From: TMP-24 sp046348855
GTDB taxonomy: Bacteria > Pseudomonadota > Alphaproteobacteria > Rhodobacterales > Rhodobacteraceae
Direction of reading: 5' to 3'
Assembly (NCBI GenBank): GCA_046348855.1
Contig: JAXMDK010000009.1
Location: 1 to 64,000, forward strand
DNA: 64,000 nucleotides
A model generated the notes under the pieces. It saw only the letters and a list, made by a program, of their open reading frames with translations, was not told where the DNA came from and searched no databases. Positions 6,687 to 16,195 of the stretch are shown here, piece by piece (the first letter of the stretch is position 1; every line of letters begins with the position of its first letter). Position numbers and translations under genes: made by a program.

Positions 6687-9600
6687 ATGGCCACCCTCGT
6701 TCTCGGCGCGGCCGGCGCCGCCATTGGCGGGTCGATCGGCGGCGCGATCCTCGGCGTCAGCGCCGCGACCATCGGCGGCTTCATCGGCTCGACCATAGGC
6801 TCGGTCGTGGACAGCTGGATCATCTCGTCGCTGGCGCCGACGCAGCGCATCGAGGGCGCGCGGCTCGACACGCTGCGCATCACTTCGGCCACCGAAGGCG
6901 CGGTCATCCCGCGGCTCTATGGTCGGATGCGGATGGGCGGCAACATCATCTGGGCGACGGATTTCCGCGAGGAGACGAAGACCACCACGCAGGGCGGCGG
7001 CAAGGGTGGCGGGGGCGGCAAGGTCAAGACCACCGAGTATCTGTACTATGCAAGCTTTGCCGTGGCGCTGTGCGAAGGCTCCGAAGCCGGTCCCGCAGGG
7101 ACCATTCTCTCCGGTGGAGAGAATGGAGGCGGAGCAGGCCCGGCAGGGCGGGGAATCACCGGGATCGGGCGTATCTGGGCCGACGGCAAGCCGATGGACC
7201 TCTCGGGCGTCACCTGGCGCTGGTATCCCGGCGACGAGGCGCAGGCGGCCGATCCGTTCATCGCCGCGAAGATGGGCGCGGCCAACACCCCGGCCTATCG
7301 CGGGACCGCCTATGTCGTCTTCGAGGAGCTGCCGCTTGCGACCTACGGCAACCGCCTGCCGCAGCTGTCGTTCGAGGTATTCCGGCCGCTCGCTGACCCG
7401 GACACCGCCGAGGGGTTGGTCAAGGCGGTGACGATGATCCCGGCCTCGGGCGAATTCAGCTATGCCACCGCGCCTGTCAAGAAGACCACCGGCGCTGGCG
7501 GCGCGACTGTGGCCGAGAACCTGAACGCGATCACCGACACCGCTGACATCGTCGTGGCCCTTGATCGGCTGCAGGCCATGGCCCCGGCTGTCGAAAGCGT
7601 CAGCCTCGTCGTGGCCTGGTTTGGCGATGATCTGCGCGCCGGAAACTGCAAGGTGCGGCCGGGCGTCGAGGTTGCGGCCAAGACCACGACACCGTCGGCA
7701 TGGGTCGTGAACGGCGTCAGCCGTGCTGACGCGTTTCTGGTCAGCCGAGATGCCGAGGATCGTCCGGTCTACGGCGGCACCCCTTCGGATTTCGCGGTGG
7801 TGCAGGCGATCCAGGAGATGAAGGCACGCGGGTTGCGGGTGACCTTCTATCCCTTCCTGCTGCTGGACGTCCCACCCGGCAACATGAAGCCCAATCCCTA
7901 CAGCGCCAATGCCGCGGCCTTGGGCCAGCCGACATTCCCCTGGCGGGGGCGGATCACCTGTTCCCCGGCTGCGGGTTTTGCAGGGTCGGTGGACAAGACC
8001 GCCCCCGCTGCCACGCAGGTGTCGGCACTGTTCGGCACGGCGACACCCGCGAACTTCAGCGTGTCAGGCACCAATATCAACTGGACCGGGCCGGTCGGGG
8101 AATGGTCGTTGCGCCGGATGATCCTGCACTACGCGCATCTGTGCAAAGCGGCCGGGGGCGTCGATGCCTTCCTGATCGGTTCCGAAATGCCGGGGCTGAC
8201 CACCATCCGCTCGGGCGCCAGCAGCTATCCGGCGGTGCAGGCCTATCGGGATCTGGCCACCGATGTCCGGTCCATCCTCGGGGGAGGCACCAAGCTCGGC
8301 TACGCCGCCGACTGGTCGGAATATTTCGGGCACCATCCGAATGATGCCAGCGGCGACGTCTTCTTCCACCTCGACCCGCTCTGGGCCGATCCCGAGATCG
8401 ACTTCGTCGGCATCGACAACTACATGCCGCTCTCCGACTGGCGCGACGGGTTCGACCATGCGGATGCCGCCGAGGGTTGGCCCGCGATCTACGACCGGGC
8501 CTATCTGCAGGCGAACATCGCCGGCGGCGAAGGGTTTGAGTGGTTCTACGCCTCGGCCGCCGACCGCTCTGCGCAAATCCGCACGCCCATCACCGACGGC
8601 GCAGCAGGCAAGCCTTGGGTCTTCCGTTACAAGGATCTGCGCGCCTGGTGGTCGAACCCGCATTTCAACCGCCCGGGCGGGGTCGAAAGCGGCACGCCGA
8701 CGGCATGGGTGCCGCAGTCGAAACCGATCTGGTTCACCGAGCTTGGCTGCCCGGCCATCGACCGCGGCACCAACCAGCCCAATGTCTTCTTCGACCCGAA
8801 ATCGTCCGAGAGCTTCACGCCGCATTTCTCGCGCGGCTGGCGGGACGACGCGATCCAGCGCGCCTATCTGGAAGCCACCTGGCTCTGGTGGGGCGAAGCC
8901 GCGAACAACCCGCTGTCTTCGGTCTACGGCGGCCGGATGGTGCATGTCCCCGAATGCGCCGCCTGGACCTGGGACGCGCGGCCTTATCCGTTCTTTCCGG
9001 CGCTGACCGACGTCTGGACCGACGGCGCGAACTGGCGGCTCGGGCACTGGCTGACCGGGCGGCTTGGGGCGGTGTCGCTGGCGGCCCTCGTGCGCCACCT
9101 CTGCCTGCGCGCTGGGCTTGATGAGGCGTTGATCGACGTCTCTGGCCTCTGGGGCGCGGTCGAGGGCTATGTGATCGGCGCGCTGGAAAGCCCGCGCGCC
9201 TCGATTTCCACGCTGGCGCGGCATTTCGGCTTCGACGCGGCGGAGACCGAGGGCGTGATCCGCTTCGTGATGCGCGGCCGGGCCTCCGTCGCCATACTGG
9301 CCATCGACAATCTTGTCGCCAGCCGCGAGGGCGAGGCGCTGGAACTGACCCGCGGCCAGGAGACCGAACTGCCGCAAGCCCTGAAGTGGCAGGTCGCCCG
9401 CGCCGACGAGGACTACGACGCCGCCCTCGTCGAGGCGCGGCGCATCACGGTCGACACGACGCGCATCGCCTCCGAGAGCTTCCCGATGGCGATCCCGCCC
9501 GAGGAGGTCGAACGCCGCTGCCGCCGGGCGCTGATGGAGGCATGGATCGGTCGGGAAAGCGCCACCTTTCGCCTGCCGCCCTCGTGTCTCGCCCTTGATC

Positions 9601-10730
9601 CCGCCGACGTGATCCGGCTGGCGCATGACGGACGTGAGGTCGAATTCCGCCTCGTCTCGGTCGCCGATGCCGAGGCGCGCGGGATCGAGGCTGTCCGCCA
9701 GGACCGCGCCGCCTACGACCTGCCGCCCGGCGATCCCCGAGCGGCCTCTCTGACGCGAGCAGTAGTATTCGGCGCGCCGGAGGCGCTGCTGCTGGACCTG
9801 CCGCAGCTCTCCGAGAACCAGCCCGCGCATCGGCCGCTCATCGCCGCCCATGCCGTGCCATGGCCCGGCGAGATGGCGGTGTTCCGCAGCCCCTCGACCG
9901 ACGGCTTCGAGCTGCTGGCCACGTTCGGCGCGCGCGCCCGGATCGGCACGCTGATCTCGGATTTCTACGCCGGGCCCACCTCGCGCTTCGACCTCGGCAA
10001 CGCGCTGGTGGTCGACTTGCTGACCGGCACGCTGGAGAGCGTCACGGATCTGGCGCTGTTCGGCGGCGCCAACGCGCTCGCCATCGAGAGCGCACCGAGT
10101 GTCTGGGAGATCGTGCAGGCGGGCGTGGCCGAACTGCTGGCCCCCGGTCGCTATCGCCTGACCCGGCTCCTGCGCGGCCAGCGCGGGACCGAGGCCGCCA
10201 TCGGCAACCCGGCGCCCGCCGGTGCCCGCGTCGTGGTGCTGGACGCCTCGTTGGCACCACTGCCGATCGCCGAGGCCGATCTCGGGCTCCCCTGGAACTG
10301 GCGCATCGGCCCGGCGAGCCGCCCGGTCAGCGACGAGACCTATGTGGCGCAGAGCTTCACGCCGACCGGGCGCGGCCTTGTGCCCTTTGCCCCGGTTCAT
10401 GTCGAACAACCATGGCGCGCGGCGCGCAACCCGGGCGATCTGATCCTCCGCTGGACGCGGCGGTCGCGCGCGCTGGTGGCCGATGCCTGGGAACAGGTCG
10501 AGGTGCCGCTGGCTGAGGATTCTGAGAGCTACGACATCCAGATCATCGACGGGGCCTTGGTCAAGAGGACGCTCACCAGCATCACGACCTCCGTCCTCTA
10601 CACCGCCGCCCAGCAGACCGCCGATTGGGGCACGCCGCTTGGCCCCGGTCAGACGCTGGCGATCCGCATCTACCAGCTCTCGAACCGCCTCGGCCGCGGC
10701 ACGCCCGCGACTGTGACCCTCTTGTTCTGA
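6687..10730 (+). CDS. Baseplate megatron / host-specificity protein (GTA gp15-like)
   Basis: A 1347-residue tail-tip protein and the largest gene of the module. It starts with a glycine-rich hydrophobic stretch (GAAGAAIGGSIGGAILGVSAATIGGF). A glycoside-hydrolase-like TIM barrel lies at about residues 440-760 (LGYAADWSEYFGHHP, FVGIDNYMPLSDWRD, WFTELGCPAID). Phage-tail base and fibronectin-like domains follow to the C-terminus (SRALVADAWEQVEVP). Length and order match the megatron of Rhodobacter-type particles. It is uninterrupted, in contrast to the head genes. Start ATG 6687 is nine bases after the previous stop. Confidence 0.85.
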   Translation: MATLVLGAAGAAIGGSIGGAILGVSAATIGGFIGSTIGSVVDSWIISSLAPTQRIEGARLDTLRITSATEGAVIPRLYGRMRMGGNIIWATDFREETKTTTQGGGKGGGGGKVKTTEYLYYASFAVALCEGSEAGPAGTILSGGENGGGAGPAGRGITGIGRIWADGKPMDLSGVTWRWYPGDEAQAADPFIAAKMGAANTPAYRGTAYVVFEELPLATYGNRLPQLSFEVFRPLADPDTAEGLVKAVTMIPASGEFSYATAPVKKTTGAGGATVAENLNAITDTADIVVALDRLQAMAPAVESVSLVVAWFGDDLRAGNCKVRPGVEVAAKTTTPSAWVVNGVSRADAFLVSRDAEDRPVYGGTPSDFAVVQAIQEMKARGLRVTFYPFLLLDVPPGNMKPNPYSANAAALGQPTFPWRGRITCSPAAGFAGSVDKTAPAATQVSALFGTATPANFSVSGTNINWTGPVGEWSLRRMILHYAHLCKAAGGVDAFLIGSEMPGLTTIRSGASSYPAVQAYRDLATDVRSILGGGTKLGYAADWSEYFGHHPNDASGDVFFHLDPLWADPEIDFVGIDNYMPLSDWRDGFDHADAAEGWPAIYDRAYLQANIAGGEGFEWFYASAADRSAQIRTPITDGAAGKPWVFRYKDLRAWWSNPHFNRPGGVESGTPTAWVPQSKPIWFTELGCPAIDRGTNQPNVFFDPKSSESFTPHFSRGWRDDAIQRAYLEATWLWWGEAANNPLSSVYGGRMVHVPECAAWTWDARPYPFFPALTDVWTDGANWRLGHWLTGRLGAVSLAALVRHLCLRAGLDEALIDVSGLWGAVEGYVIGALESPRASISTLARHFGFDAAETEGVIRFVMRGRASVAILAIDNLVASREGEALELTRGQETELPQALKWQVARADEDYDAALVEARRITVDTTRIASESFPMAIPPEEVERRCRRALMEAWIGRESATFRLPPSCLALDPADVIRLAHDGREVEFRLVSVADAEARGIEAVRQDRAAYDLPPGDPRAASLTRAVVFGAPEALLLDLPQLSENQPAHRPLIAAHAVPWPGEMAVFRSPSTDGFELLATFGARARIGTLISDFYAGPTSRFDLGNALVVDLLTGTLESVTDLALFGGANALAIESAPSVWEIVQAGVAELLAPGRYRLTRLLRGQRGTEAAIGNPAPAGARVVVLDASLAPLPIAEADLGLPWNWRIGPASRPVSDETYVAQSFTPTGRGLVPFAPVHVEQPWRAARNPGDLILRWTRRSRALVADAWEQVEVPLAEDSESYDIQIIDGALVKRTLTSITTSVLYTAAQQTADWGTPLGPGQTLAIRIYQLSNRLGRGTPATVTLLF

Positions 10731-10741
10731 AGGGACGACCC

Positions 10742-12664
10742 ATGTCCGACACCACGACCCATCTGGGACTGCCGTATCTGCTGGCGGCTCAGGCGCAGAA
10801 GCATGTCACCCACAATGAGGCCCTGCGCCTCTTGGACGCCATGGTGCAGCTGTCGGTGCTCGACCGCACGCGCACCGCGCCGCCAGCGAGCCCCGCCGAT
10901 GGGGACCGGCATCTGGTGGCCTCGGGAGCCACCGGCCTCTGGGCCGGTTGGGACCTGAACATCGCCTTCTGGATCGATGGCGCGTGGATCCGCCTCGTGC
11001 CGCGCCCCGGTTGGATCACTTGGATCGCGGCCGAGGGGCTGTTCCTCGTCTGGACCGGCGCGGCCTGGGAGGTGGTGGGCGAGCCCCGCGACGTGTCCGA
11101 TGCGGTGTTCAGCCTGGTGAACGATGCGGATCCCACGAAGAAGGCCACCTTCTCGCTGGCAGGGATCAGCGCAGGGACCACCCGCAGCTTCACCCTGCCG
11201 AACACCTCCTCGGAGCTGGCGATCCTGGCGGGCACCCAGACCTTCACCGGCAACAAGACCTTCTCGGGCTCACTGACCGCCTCAGGCACGGTCACGGTCG
11301 CCGCCGCGACCGCAACCATCGGCACGGCGACGGGCACCGTGACCTATGGGCTGGGCACCGGCGCGACGACGACCGGGGTCACAAAGACCGTGAACATCGG
11401 AGTCGGCGGCGCGTCCGGATCGACCACCGTCGTCAACATCGGCTCGGCCACCTCGGGCGCAAACGGTACGACGGTCATCAATACGCCGACCGTGACCTTC
11501 GCCAATGCCGTGACGCAGGTCGGCATGCCCCAGGCCAACCTCAGCGCGCAGCTGCTGGGCCTCGGCGGGGCGACGGCCGACAGCTATAACCGGCTGTCCG
11601 TGAACACCCCCGCAGTGCTTCTGAACAACGCCGGCGCGGGTATCGAGGCGACAGTGAACAAGGCCGCCCCGGCGAACGACGCCGCCTTCGCCTTCAAGAC
11701 CGGGTTTTCGGCCCGAGCGTTGATCGGTCTCCTCGGCAATGACGACTTCAGCTTCAAGGTCAGCCCCGATGGCTCGGCCTTCTATGACGCCATCCGCGTC
11801 GACCGCAGCAGCGGCCAAGTGGAACTGCCGCAGCCCACGGTCCTGCCCGGCCTCAATGCAGCGCCGACCCCACCTTCCGCAGGCAAGGCGGCGATCTATG
11901 CCCGCAACCGGGCCGGAGCGCCGTGGATCGATGTCATGCGTCCGTCCGGCCGCGACTTCGCGCTGCAGCCGCATTTCGGGGTGAACCGGATCGCCAACTG
12001 GTCACCCTCGACCGGCACCACGATCAACAGCGAGGGCCTGCCCATCACGTCCGTCGGCACCGTCTCGCACCCGACGCTGGCCGCCACGAACCTCGCCGCC
12101 TCGATGCGCCGCTGGCGCCTGACTTCGGCGGCGGTGGTGGATTCGGCCGCCGACCAGCGATCAGCAGGCTGGGCCTGCTGGCGCGGCAATGCGGCGGGGC
12201 TGGGCGGCTGGACTTTCGTCACGCGGATTTCGCTGACGACGCTGCAGGCGACCGGCATGGGCTTCTTCGGCCTCTACGGCTCTACCGCTGCGTTGGCCAC
12301 CACCCTGACTCTGGCCGCCGCCATCAACTGCATCGGTATCGGCTTCCAGCGCGGCACCCACACACGCTGGCAACTCGTGGCCAACGACGGCACGGGCGCG
12401 CCGACGCTGACCGACGTGGGCGCGAGTTTCGCCGTCGCAACGGGGGGCGTGCTGACGCTGTTCATCGCGGCACCGCCCAATGGCAGCTCGGTCTGGGCGC
12501 GGGTGGTCGACGAGGTTTCCGGCGCGGTGTTCGAGCAGGAGGTCACCGCCGACCTGCCAGCGGCCACGCAGTTCCTGTCACCGCGCCTCTTCCTCAACAC
12601 CGGCGCGACCGCCGCCGCCGTCGCCTACGACTGCGCGGGGGTCTATGTCGAGACGGATTTCTGA
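10742..12664 (+). CDS. DUF2793 tail fibre-like protein
   Basis: A 640-residue protein beginning at ATG 10742 after AAGGGACG. The N-terminus (THLGLPYLLAAQAQKHVTHNEAL and WIDGAWIRLVPRPG) is the DUF2793 domain that joins tail fibres to the baseplate. Residues 190-320 are Thr/Gly/Ala-rich with repeated GTATGTV-like strands, suggesting a beta-helical fibre shaft. The C-terminal 200 residues may be the receptor-binding head. It is the last gene of the tail operon. Confidence 0.75.
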   Translation: MSDTTTHLGLPYLLAAQAQKHVTHNEALRLLDAMVQLSVLDRTRTAPPASPADGDRHLVASGATGLWAGWDLNIAFWIDGAWIRLVPRPGWITWIAAEGLFLVWTGAAWEVVGEPRDVSDAVFSLVNDADPTKKATFSLAGISAGTTRSFTLPNTSSELAILAGTQTFTGNKTFSGSLTASGTVTVAAATATIGTATGTVTYGLGTGATTTGVTKTVNIGVGGASGSTTVVNIGSATSGANGTTVINTPTVTFANAVTQVGMPQANLSAQLLGLGGATADSYNRLSVNTPAVLLNNAGAGIEATVNKAAPANDAAFAFKTGFSARALIGLLGNDDFSFKVSPDGSAFYDAIRVDRSSGQVELPQPTVLPGLNAAPTPPSAGKAAIYARNRAGAPWIDVMRPSGRDFALQPHFGVNRIANWSPSTGTTINSEGLPITSVGTVSHPTLAATNLAASMRRWRLTSAAVVDSAADQRSAGWACWRGNAAGLGGWTFVTRISLTTLQATGMGFFGLYGSTAALATTLTLAAAINCIGIGFQRGTHTRWQLVANDGTGAPTLTDVGASFAVATGGVLTLFIAAPPNGSSVWARVVDEVSGAVFEQEVTADLPAATQFLSPRLFLNTGATAAAVAYDCAGVYVETDF

Positions 12665-12692
12665 TCTGTAGATATGGACTGCCGTGTGCATG

Positions 12693-12758
12693 CCGGGCCG
12701 GGCAACACCATCGAGGCAACCGCCGAATGCCTCGACCGGAGCAATACGCCCGGCCCGG
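12693..12758. terminator. Nested inverted repeat after tail operon
   Basis: CCGGGCCGGGC (12693-12703) pairs exactly with GCCCGGCCCGG (12748-12758). Inside it CGAGGCA (12712-12718) pairs with TGCCTCG (12728-12734). There is no T-run, so it may be a rho-dependent or bidirectional terminator between the tail operon and the opposed ArsR gene. No gene is supported in 12665-12911. Confidence 0.45.
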
Positions 12759-12911
12759 TTCACCTATTCACGTTTCAGAAAGCGGAAGGGGATTCGCTGC
12801 AGGTTGGAGATAACACAGTGGCCCGGCATGTCGTGTCAGGCAATGGGAACAATTCTGCCCCCCTGTCAGGGCTGTTTTCGGCGCTTTGGAATTGTGATGC
12901 CGGACGGTTTT

Positions 12912-13272
12912 CTACTTGAAATCTACGCTTTCCCGACACCGGTCGCCCGGGTCGCAGACCGCTGTGCCGACCGCGCAGTCGCTGGTATCGCCGCCGCAGC
13001 AGTTCTCTGTGAGATAGGCCATCAGCCCGTTCATCGCCGCACAGTTGGCGGTGTAGATCAAAGGATCGCCCCTCGCGGCGGAACGTCACCAGGCCGGCAT
13101 GCTTCAGTTGGCTCAGATGAAACGAGAGGGTGGTCGAGTGCAGGCCGAGCCTCTCGCCGATATGCCCGACAGCGCGCCCTTCGCTCCCGGCCTGCACCAG
13201 CATCCGAAAGATATCGAGACGGGTCTCCTGCGCGAGCGCGGCCAAGGCCGCTATGGTGCCCATTTTTTCCAT
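12912..13272 (-). pseudogene. ArsR-family metal-responsive regulator (frameshifted)
   Basis: A winged-helix repressor that in this context would sense metal and control the copper genes. Residues 1-65 are clear ArsR: ALAQETRLDIFRMLV, the recognition region HSTTLSFHLSQLKHAGL, then VTFRREGRS. At that point (near base 13059) one extra base breaks the frame. Skipping it restores IYTANCAAMNGLMAYLTENCCGG and a natural stop at 12912. The restored C-terminus carries the cysteines expected for metal binding. As read, the protein would have a scrambled tail. ATG 13272 or 13263 is the start; TGGAGA lies close upstream. Confidence 0.75.
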
Positions 13273-13348
13273 ATCTCCAGAATCGTGTAAATGTTTCTGT
13301 GCCACGAATAAGAGCGGCGCCGGAACTGCCTCCGGCGCCATTCACTAC

Positions 13349-14902
13349 CTACCGGCTCGATCCGCCGTAGACGATGCCGTTCGGGCGATCACCAACCGGT
13401 AGGGTCTTGACGACGTGCTGGCTCCCCACTTCGATGATCGACACGGTATCGTCGGCGATGTTGGTCACGAACACGAATGCCCCGTCGGTCGATACCGAGA
13501 CCCCATGGGCGCCGCCGCCGGTGGCGAGGGTCTTCACGACCTGACCGGTCGCGGTGTCGATCACGGACACGGTGTTGTTAGGCTCCGCGTCGGTGCCCTG
13601 GTTTGCCACATAGACGTAGGCTCCATCGGGGGTCGCAACCATCTGGATCGGGTTCGGCCCGACGTCGATCCTGTTCATCACCTCGCGGGAGGCGGTGTCG
13701 ATGACGGCCATCCGGTTCTCGTCCCGGAGAGAGACGTAGACCTGATCGCCAGACGGGGTAAACCCGACCTGAACGGGCGCTGCGCCCACCGGAATGCGCG
13801 CAACTTCCGTCAGATCCTGCGTGTCGATGACGGAAACCGAGCCATCCTCGACATTAGCCACATAGAGTTGGCTCTCATCGGGGCTGAGGCGAAGGCCGTG
13901 CGGATAATCCCCCGTCGCGATGCGCCCGATGACCTCTCCCTTTGCGAGGTCGACCACGGCGATCTCGTCGCCGCCGGCCAGCGAGACAAATGCGCGCCCC
14001 TGCCGGTCAGCGACCACATGGGCCGGATGCGAGCCTACCGTCACGGTCGCCGTGGGCGCCGAGAGGTTCCGCGGATCGAGAATGACCAGCAGACCCTCGG
14101 CCGCGCCCTCCGCGCCATGCCCATGGCCGTCCGAGCCGTGATCCCCCTCGGCGGCAGGATCTCCGACCGCCAGCAGAAGCTTGCCATCCGGCGTCAGATC
14201 GACGTTGTGAGGCGCGACCGGGATCGTAACCGTGTCGACCGCCCCCGTGCCGAGATCGAAGGCGCTGATGGAATTGCCGCCCTCGTTGGCGGAGTAGACC
14301 GTTCCGCCGGTCTGAGCAAAGGGCGACGGCGCGTCGCCGGCCTTCGCCTCCAGCCATGCCTGCATCTCGGCGATCTCGGCTTCCTGCGCCGCGATGATCT
14401 GGTCCGCCCATGCCCTGGTCTGCGGGTCGTTTCCGTATTGCTGGACGATCCGGGCCATGTCGATCGCGCCCTGATGATGGGGGATCATGCCCCGGACGAA
14501 GGCGACATCCGGATCATCCGCCATGACGCCGTCCATCATCGGCCCGTGCATTTCATTCATCGCTTCGACGTAGGCCCGGGTGAACTCCGGAAGGCTTTCG
14601 TTGGCCGGGGCGGCACCCTCGTTCGGCGCGCCCATCATCCCCTGCATCATTCCGCCCTGCATCATCTGGTGCATCGCGCTCATGCATTCCGGGGCCATCG
14701 CCTGCATCATGGCTTGGCACTGCTCTGGCATCATCCCTTGCATACCAGCCATCTGGCCTGAGGGAGGCGTCGGCACGGGAGCCTGCTGCACTTGCGCGGG
14801 CGGGGTTCCCGGGTGGTGGGCGTCATGCCCGGCCTGAGCGAGGGCAGCGCCAGGCAGGCCTGCCAGGACGCCGAGGGAAAGGGCTATTGTGGTTCGGTTC
14901 AT
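13349..14902 (-). CDS. Secreted DUF305 / YVTN beta-propeller fusion protein
   Basis: A 517-residue periplasmic protein. A signal peptide (MNRTTIALSLGVLAG to ALAQ) is followed by a His/Pro linker and a Met-rich stretch (about residues 50-90, with many MM and MxxM). A DUF305 domain comes next (MIPHHQGAIDMARI, a likely copper site), then from about residue 165 a seven-bladed YVTN/YncE-type propeller with repeats such as LYVANVEDGSVSVID. A His/Gly loop (HGSDGHGHG) interrupts blade 2. It probably binds or stores copper outside the membrane. ATG 14902 was chosen because AAAGG lies 8 bases upstream. It is the first of several minus-strand copper genes downstream of copA. Confidence 0.8.
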   Translation of the reverse strand: MNRTTIALSLGVLAGLPGAALAQAGHDAHHPGTPPAQVQQAPVPTPPSGQMAGMQGMMPEQCQAMMQAMAPECMSAMHQMMQGGMMQGMMGAPNEGAAPANESLPEFTRAYVEAMNEMHGPMMDGVMADDPDVAFVRGMIPHHQGAIDMARIVQQYGNDPQTRAWADQIIAAQEAEIAEMQAWLEAKAGDAPSPFAQTGGTVYSANEGGNSISAFDLGTGAVDTVTIPVAPHNVDLTPDGKLLLAVGDPAAEGDHGSDGHGHGAEGAAEGLLVILDPRNLSAPTATVTVGSHPAHVVADRQGRAFVSLAGGDEIAVVDLAKGEVIGRIATGDYPHGLRLSPDESQLYVANVEDGSVSVIDTQDLTEVARIPVGAAPVQVGFTPSGDQVYVSLRDENRMAVIDTASREVMNRIDVGPNPIQMVATPDGAYVYVANQGTDAEPNNTVSVIDTATGQVVKTLATGGGAHGVSVSTDGAFVFVTNIADDTVSIIEVGSQHVVKTLPVGDRPNGIVYGGSSR

Positions 14903-15035
14903 TGATTTCATCCTTTGGATCCAGAGCGCTGACCCGGGGTTTCGGGTCGCGGTTCTCCGTTCTGTTCGCTGGTCTTTCGGGTTTGCACAGGAGCGGCCGG
15001 AGACAACATTCGTTCTCGCGGCCATCCCCTGCGCA

Positions 15036-15446
15036 TCACGCAGCGATAGGACGTGGTGGCCTCAGGATGCCTTCGGGGAAACGGTCGTGCGGATCAGGGC
15101 GCACAACCGTGAAAGCCTCACCGCTCGTGGGCGGGCCGAACTCCGGCGGCGCGACGGGAACTGCGGCGGTCAGGCAGGTCTGACAGCAATCCGCAAGGTT
15201 TGGGCTACCGTCCGTGTTCACGCAGCTTGGCGATTGATTGGCGCCATGGTCGTCCGACGCGTGATGCTGGGTGCAGTGGCTTGCCTGGGCAGCGGCCTGT
15301 TGCTGGTGGATGGCGTGTCCAGTCGGGCTCGCATGGACTGGGACCTGCAGAACCAGTGCGCCGATGGCAAGCAGCAGGATGCAGATCGCAAACCGGCGCA
15401 GTCGGCCGCAACTCGCCCGAAATTTGACCCCGGCCCGTTTGGTCAT
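15036..15446 (-). CDS. Cys/His-rich secreted or membrane-anchored protein (DUF2946-like)
   Basis: A 136-residue protein with an N-terminal hydrophobic helix (RFAICILLLAIGALVL). The rest has many His and Cys (HAIHQQQ, SHCTQHHASDDHG, SC, DCCQTCL). The tail PEGILRPPRPIA is typical of small proteins near copper genes. It resembles the DUF2946 group, but assignment is uncertain. Likely a periplasmic metal-binding accessory. The 163 bases between this gene and the DUF411 gene (15447-15609) hold no supportable gene. Confidence 0.6.
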   Translation of the reverse strand: MTKRAGVKFRASCGRLRRFAICILLLAIGALVLQVPVHASPTGHAIHQQQAAAQASHCTQHHASDDHGANQSPSCVNTDGSPNLADCCQTCLTAAVPVAPPEFGPPTSGEAFTVVRPDPHDRFPEGILRPPRPIAA

Positions 15447-15609
15447 GCGCCACCTTCCTTGCCGGCGGCACGCCGGCCCTGCGCGATGTCGCGTTCATGT
15501 CGCGCGCCACCCGACGTGGGGCGCCAGCCCCGCGGACGGAGGCAGGCCGCCACAGCGAGGTGCTGTTTGAGATCATCCGCGAGCCTGGCGTTCATGTCGG
15601 CGGCGCCTT

Positions 15610-16095
15610 TCAGATTTCCCGCGAACCGAGGAAGCGCCCGAAGCTCCGGGTGGTCGGGCCGAACAGGAACGCTTCATACGGCTCGGGATCGACGCCCGGG
15701 AAATCCATGCCGGGCGAGCCGGCAGGCATGCCGGGAACGGCCAGCCCCGTCACGTCAGGCCGCTCGGCCAGCAGGCGGCGGATCGCTGCGGCAGGCACAT
15801 GACCCTCGATCACATAGCCGTCCACCTCGGCAGTGTGGCACGATGCCAGTTCGGCCGGCACGCCGAGGCGCTGCTTGAAGCTGTCCATGTCGGTGGATTC
15901 CACCACCCGCACCGGGAATCCCGCATCCTCGATGTGCGCGATCCAGCCATCGCAGCAGCCGCAGGACGGATCCTTGGTAACGCTCACCAGCGGCAGCGTT
16001 TCGGCATGTCCCCAGCCGGCCGTGGACATCAGCAGGGGCAGCGCGCCGGCAGCGGCCAGGATGGCGCGCCGGCTGATGTTGTTGTCGTTTCTCAT
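15610..16095 (-). CDS. DUF411 copper-associated protein
   Basis: A 161-residue exported protein of the DUF411 (CopG-like) family, found in copper-resistance operons. An RR-type signal sequence (SRRAILAAAGALPLLM) indicates Tat export. The mature part has the family motif DPSCGCCDGW, a thioredoxin-like metal site, then SCHTAEVDGYVIEGHVP and LAVPGMPAGSPGM, all diagnostic. ATG 16095 follows GGTGTGACT; an earlier ATG at 16113 is possible. It lies about 100 bases after copA on the same strand. Confidence 0.85.
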   Translation of the reverse strand: MRNDNNISRRAILAAAGALPLLMSTAGWGHAETLPLVSVTKDPSCGCCDGWIAHIEDAGFPVRVVESTDMDSFKQRLGVPAELASCHTAEVDGYVIEGHVPAAAIRRLLAERPDVTGLAVPGMPAGSPGMDFPGVDPEPYEAFLFGPTTRSFGRFLGSREI

Positions 16096-16195
16096 AGTCA
16101 CACCTTTTTCCATGGATTCATTGTCTCGCCGTCACGGTCCGCATCCGGCTCACAAGGGAGTGATGGGCAAACCGAGGGCCTTGGCACCGGCATCG

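Noticed and set aside
8064..10409. Long minus-strand open frame opposite the megatron gene
   Set aside because: High-GC codon use opens antisense frames. Its composition is Arg/Gly/His-rich without domains, while the opposite strand encodes a clear phage protein.
6687..10730. The tail module as a functional gene transfer agent
   Set aside because: The tail-tip genes are similar, but the lysis cassette is inserted between DUF2460 and DUF2163. The head genes are deleted and the terminase is broken.
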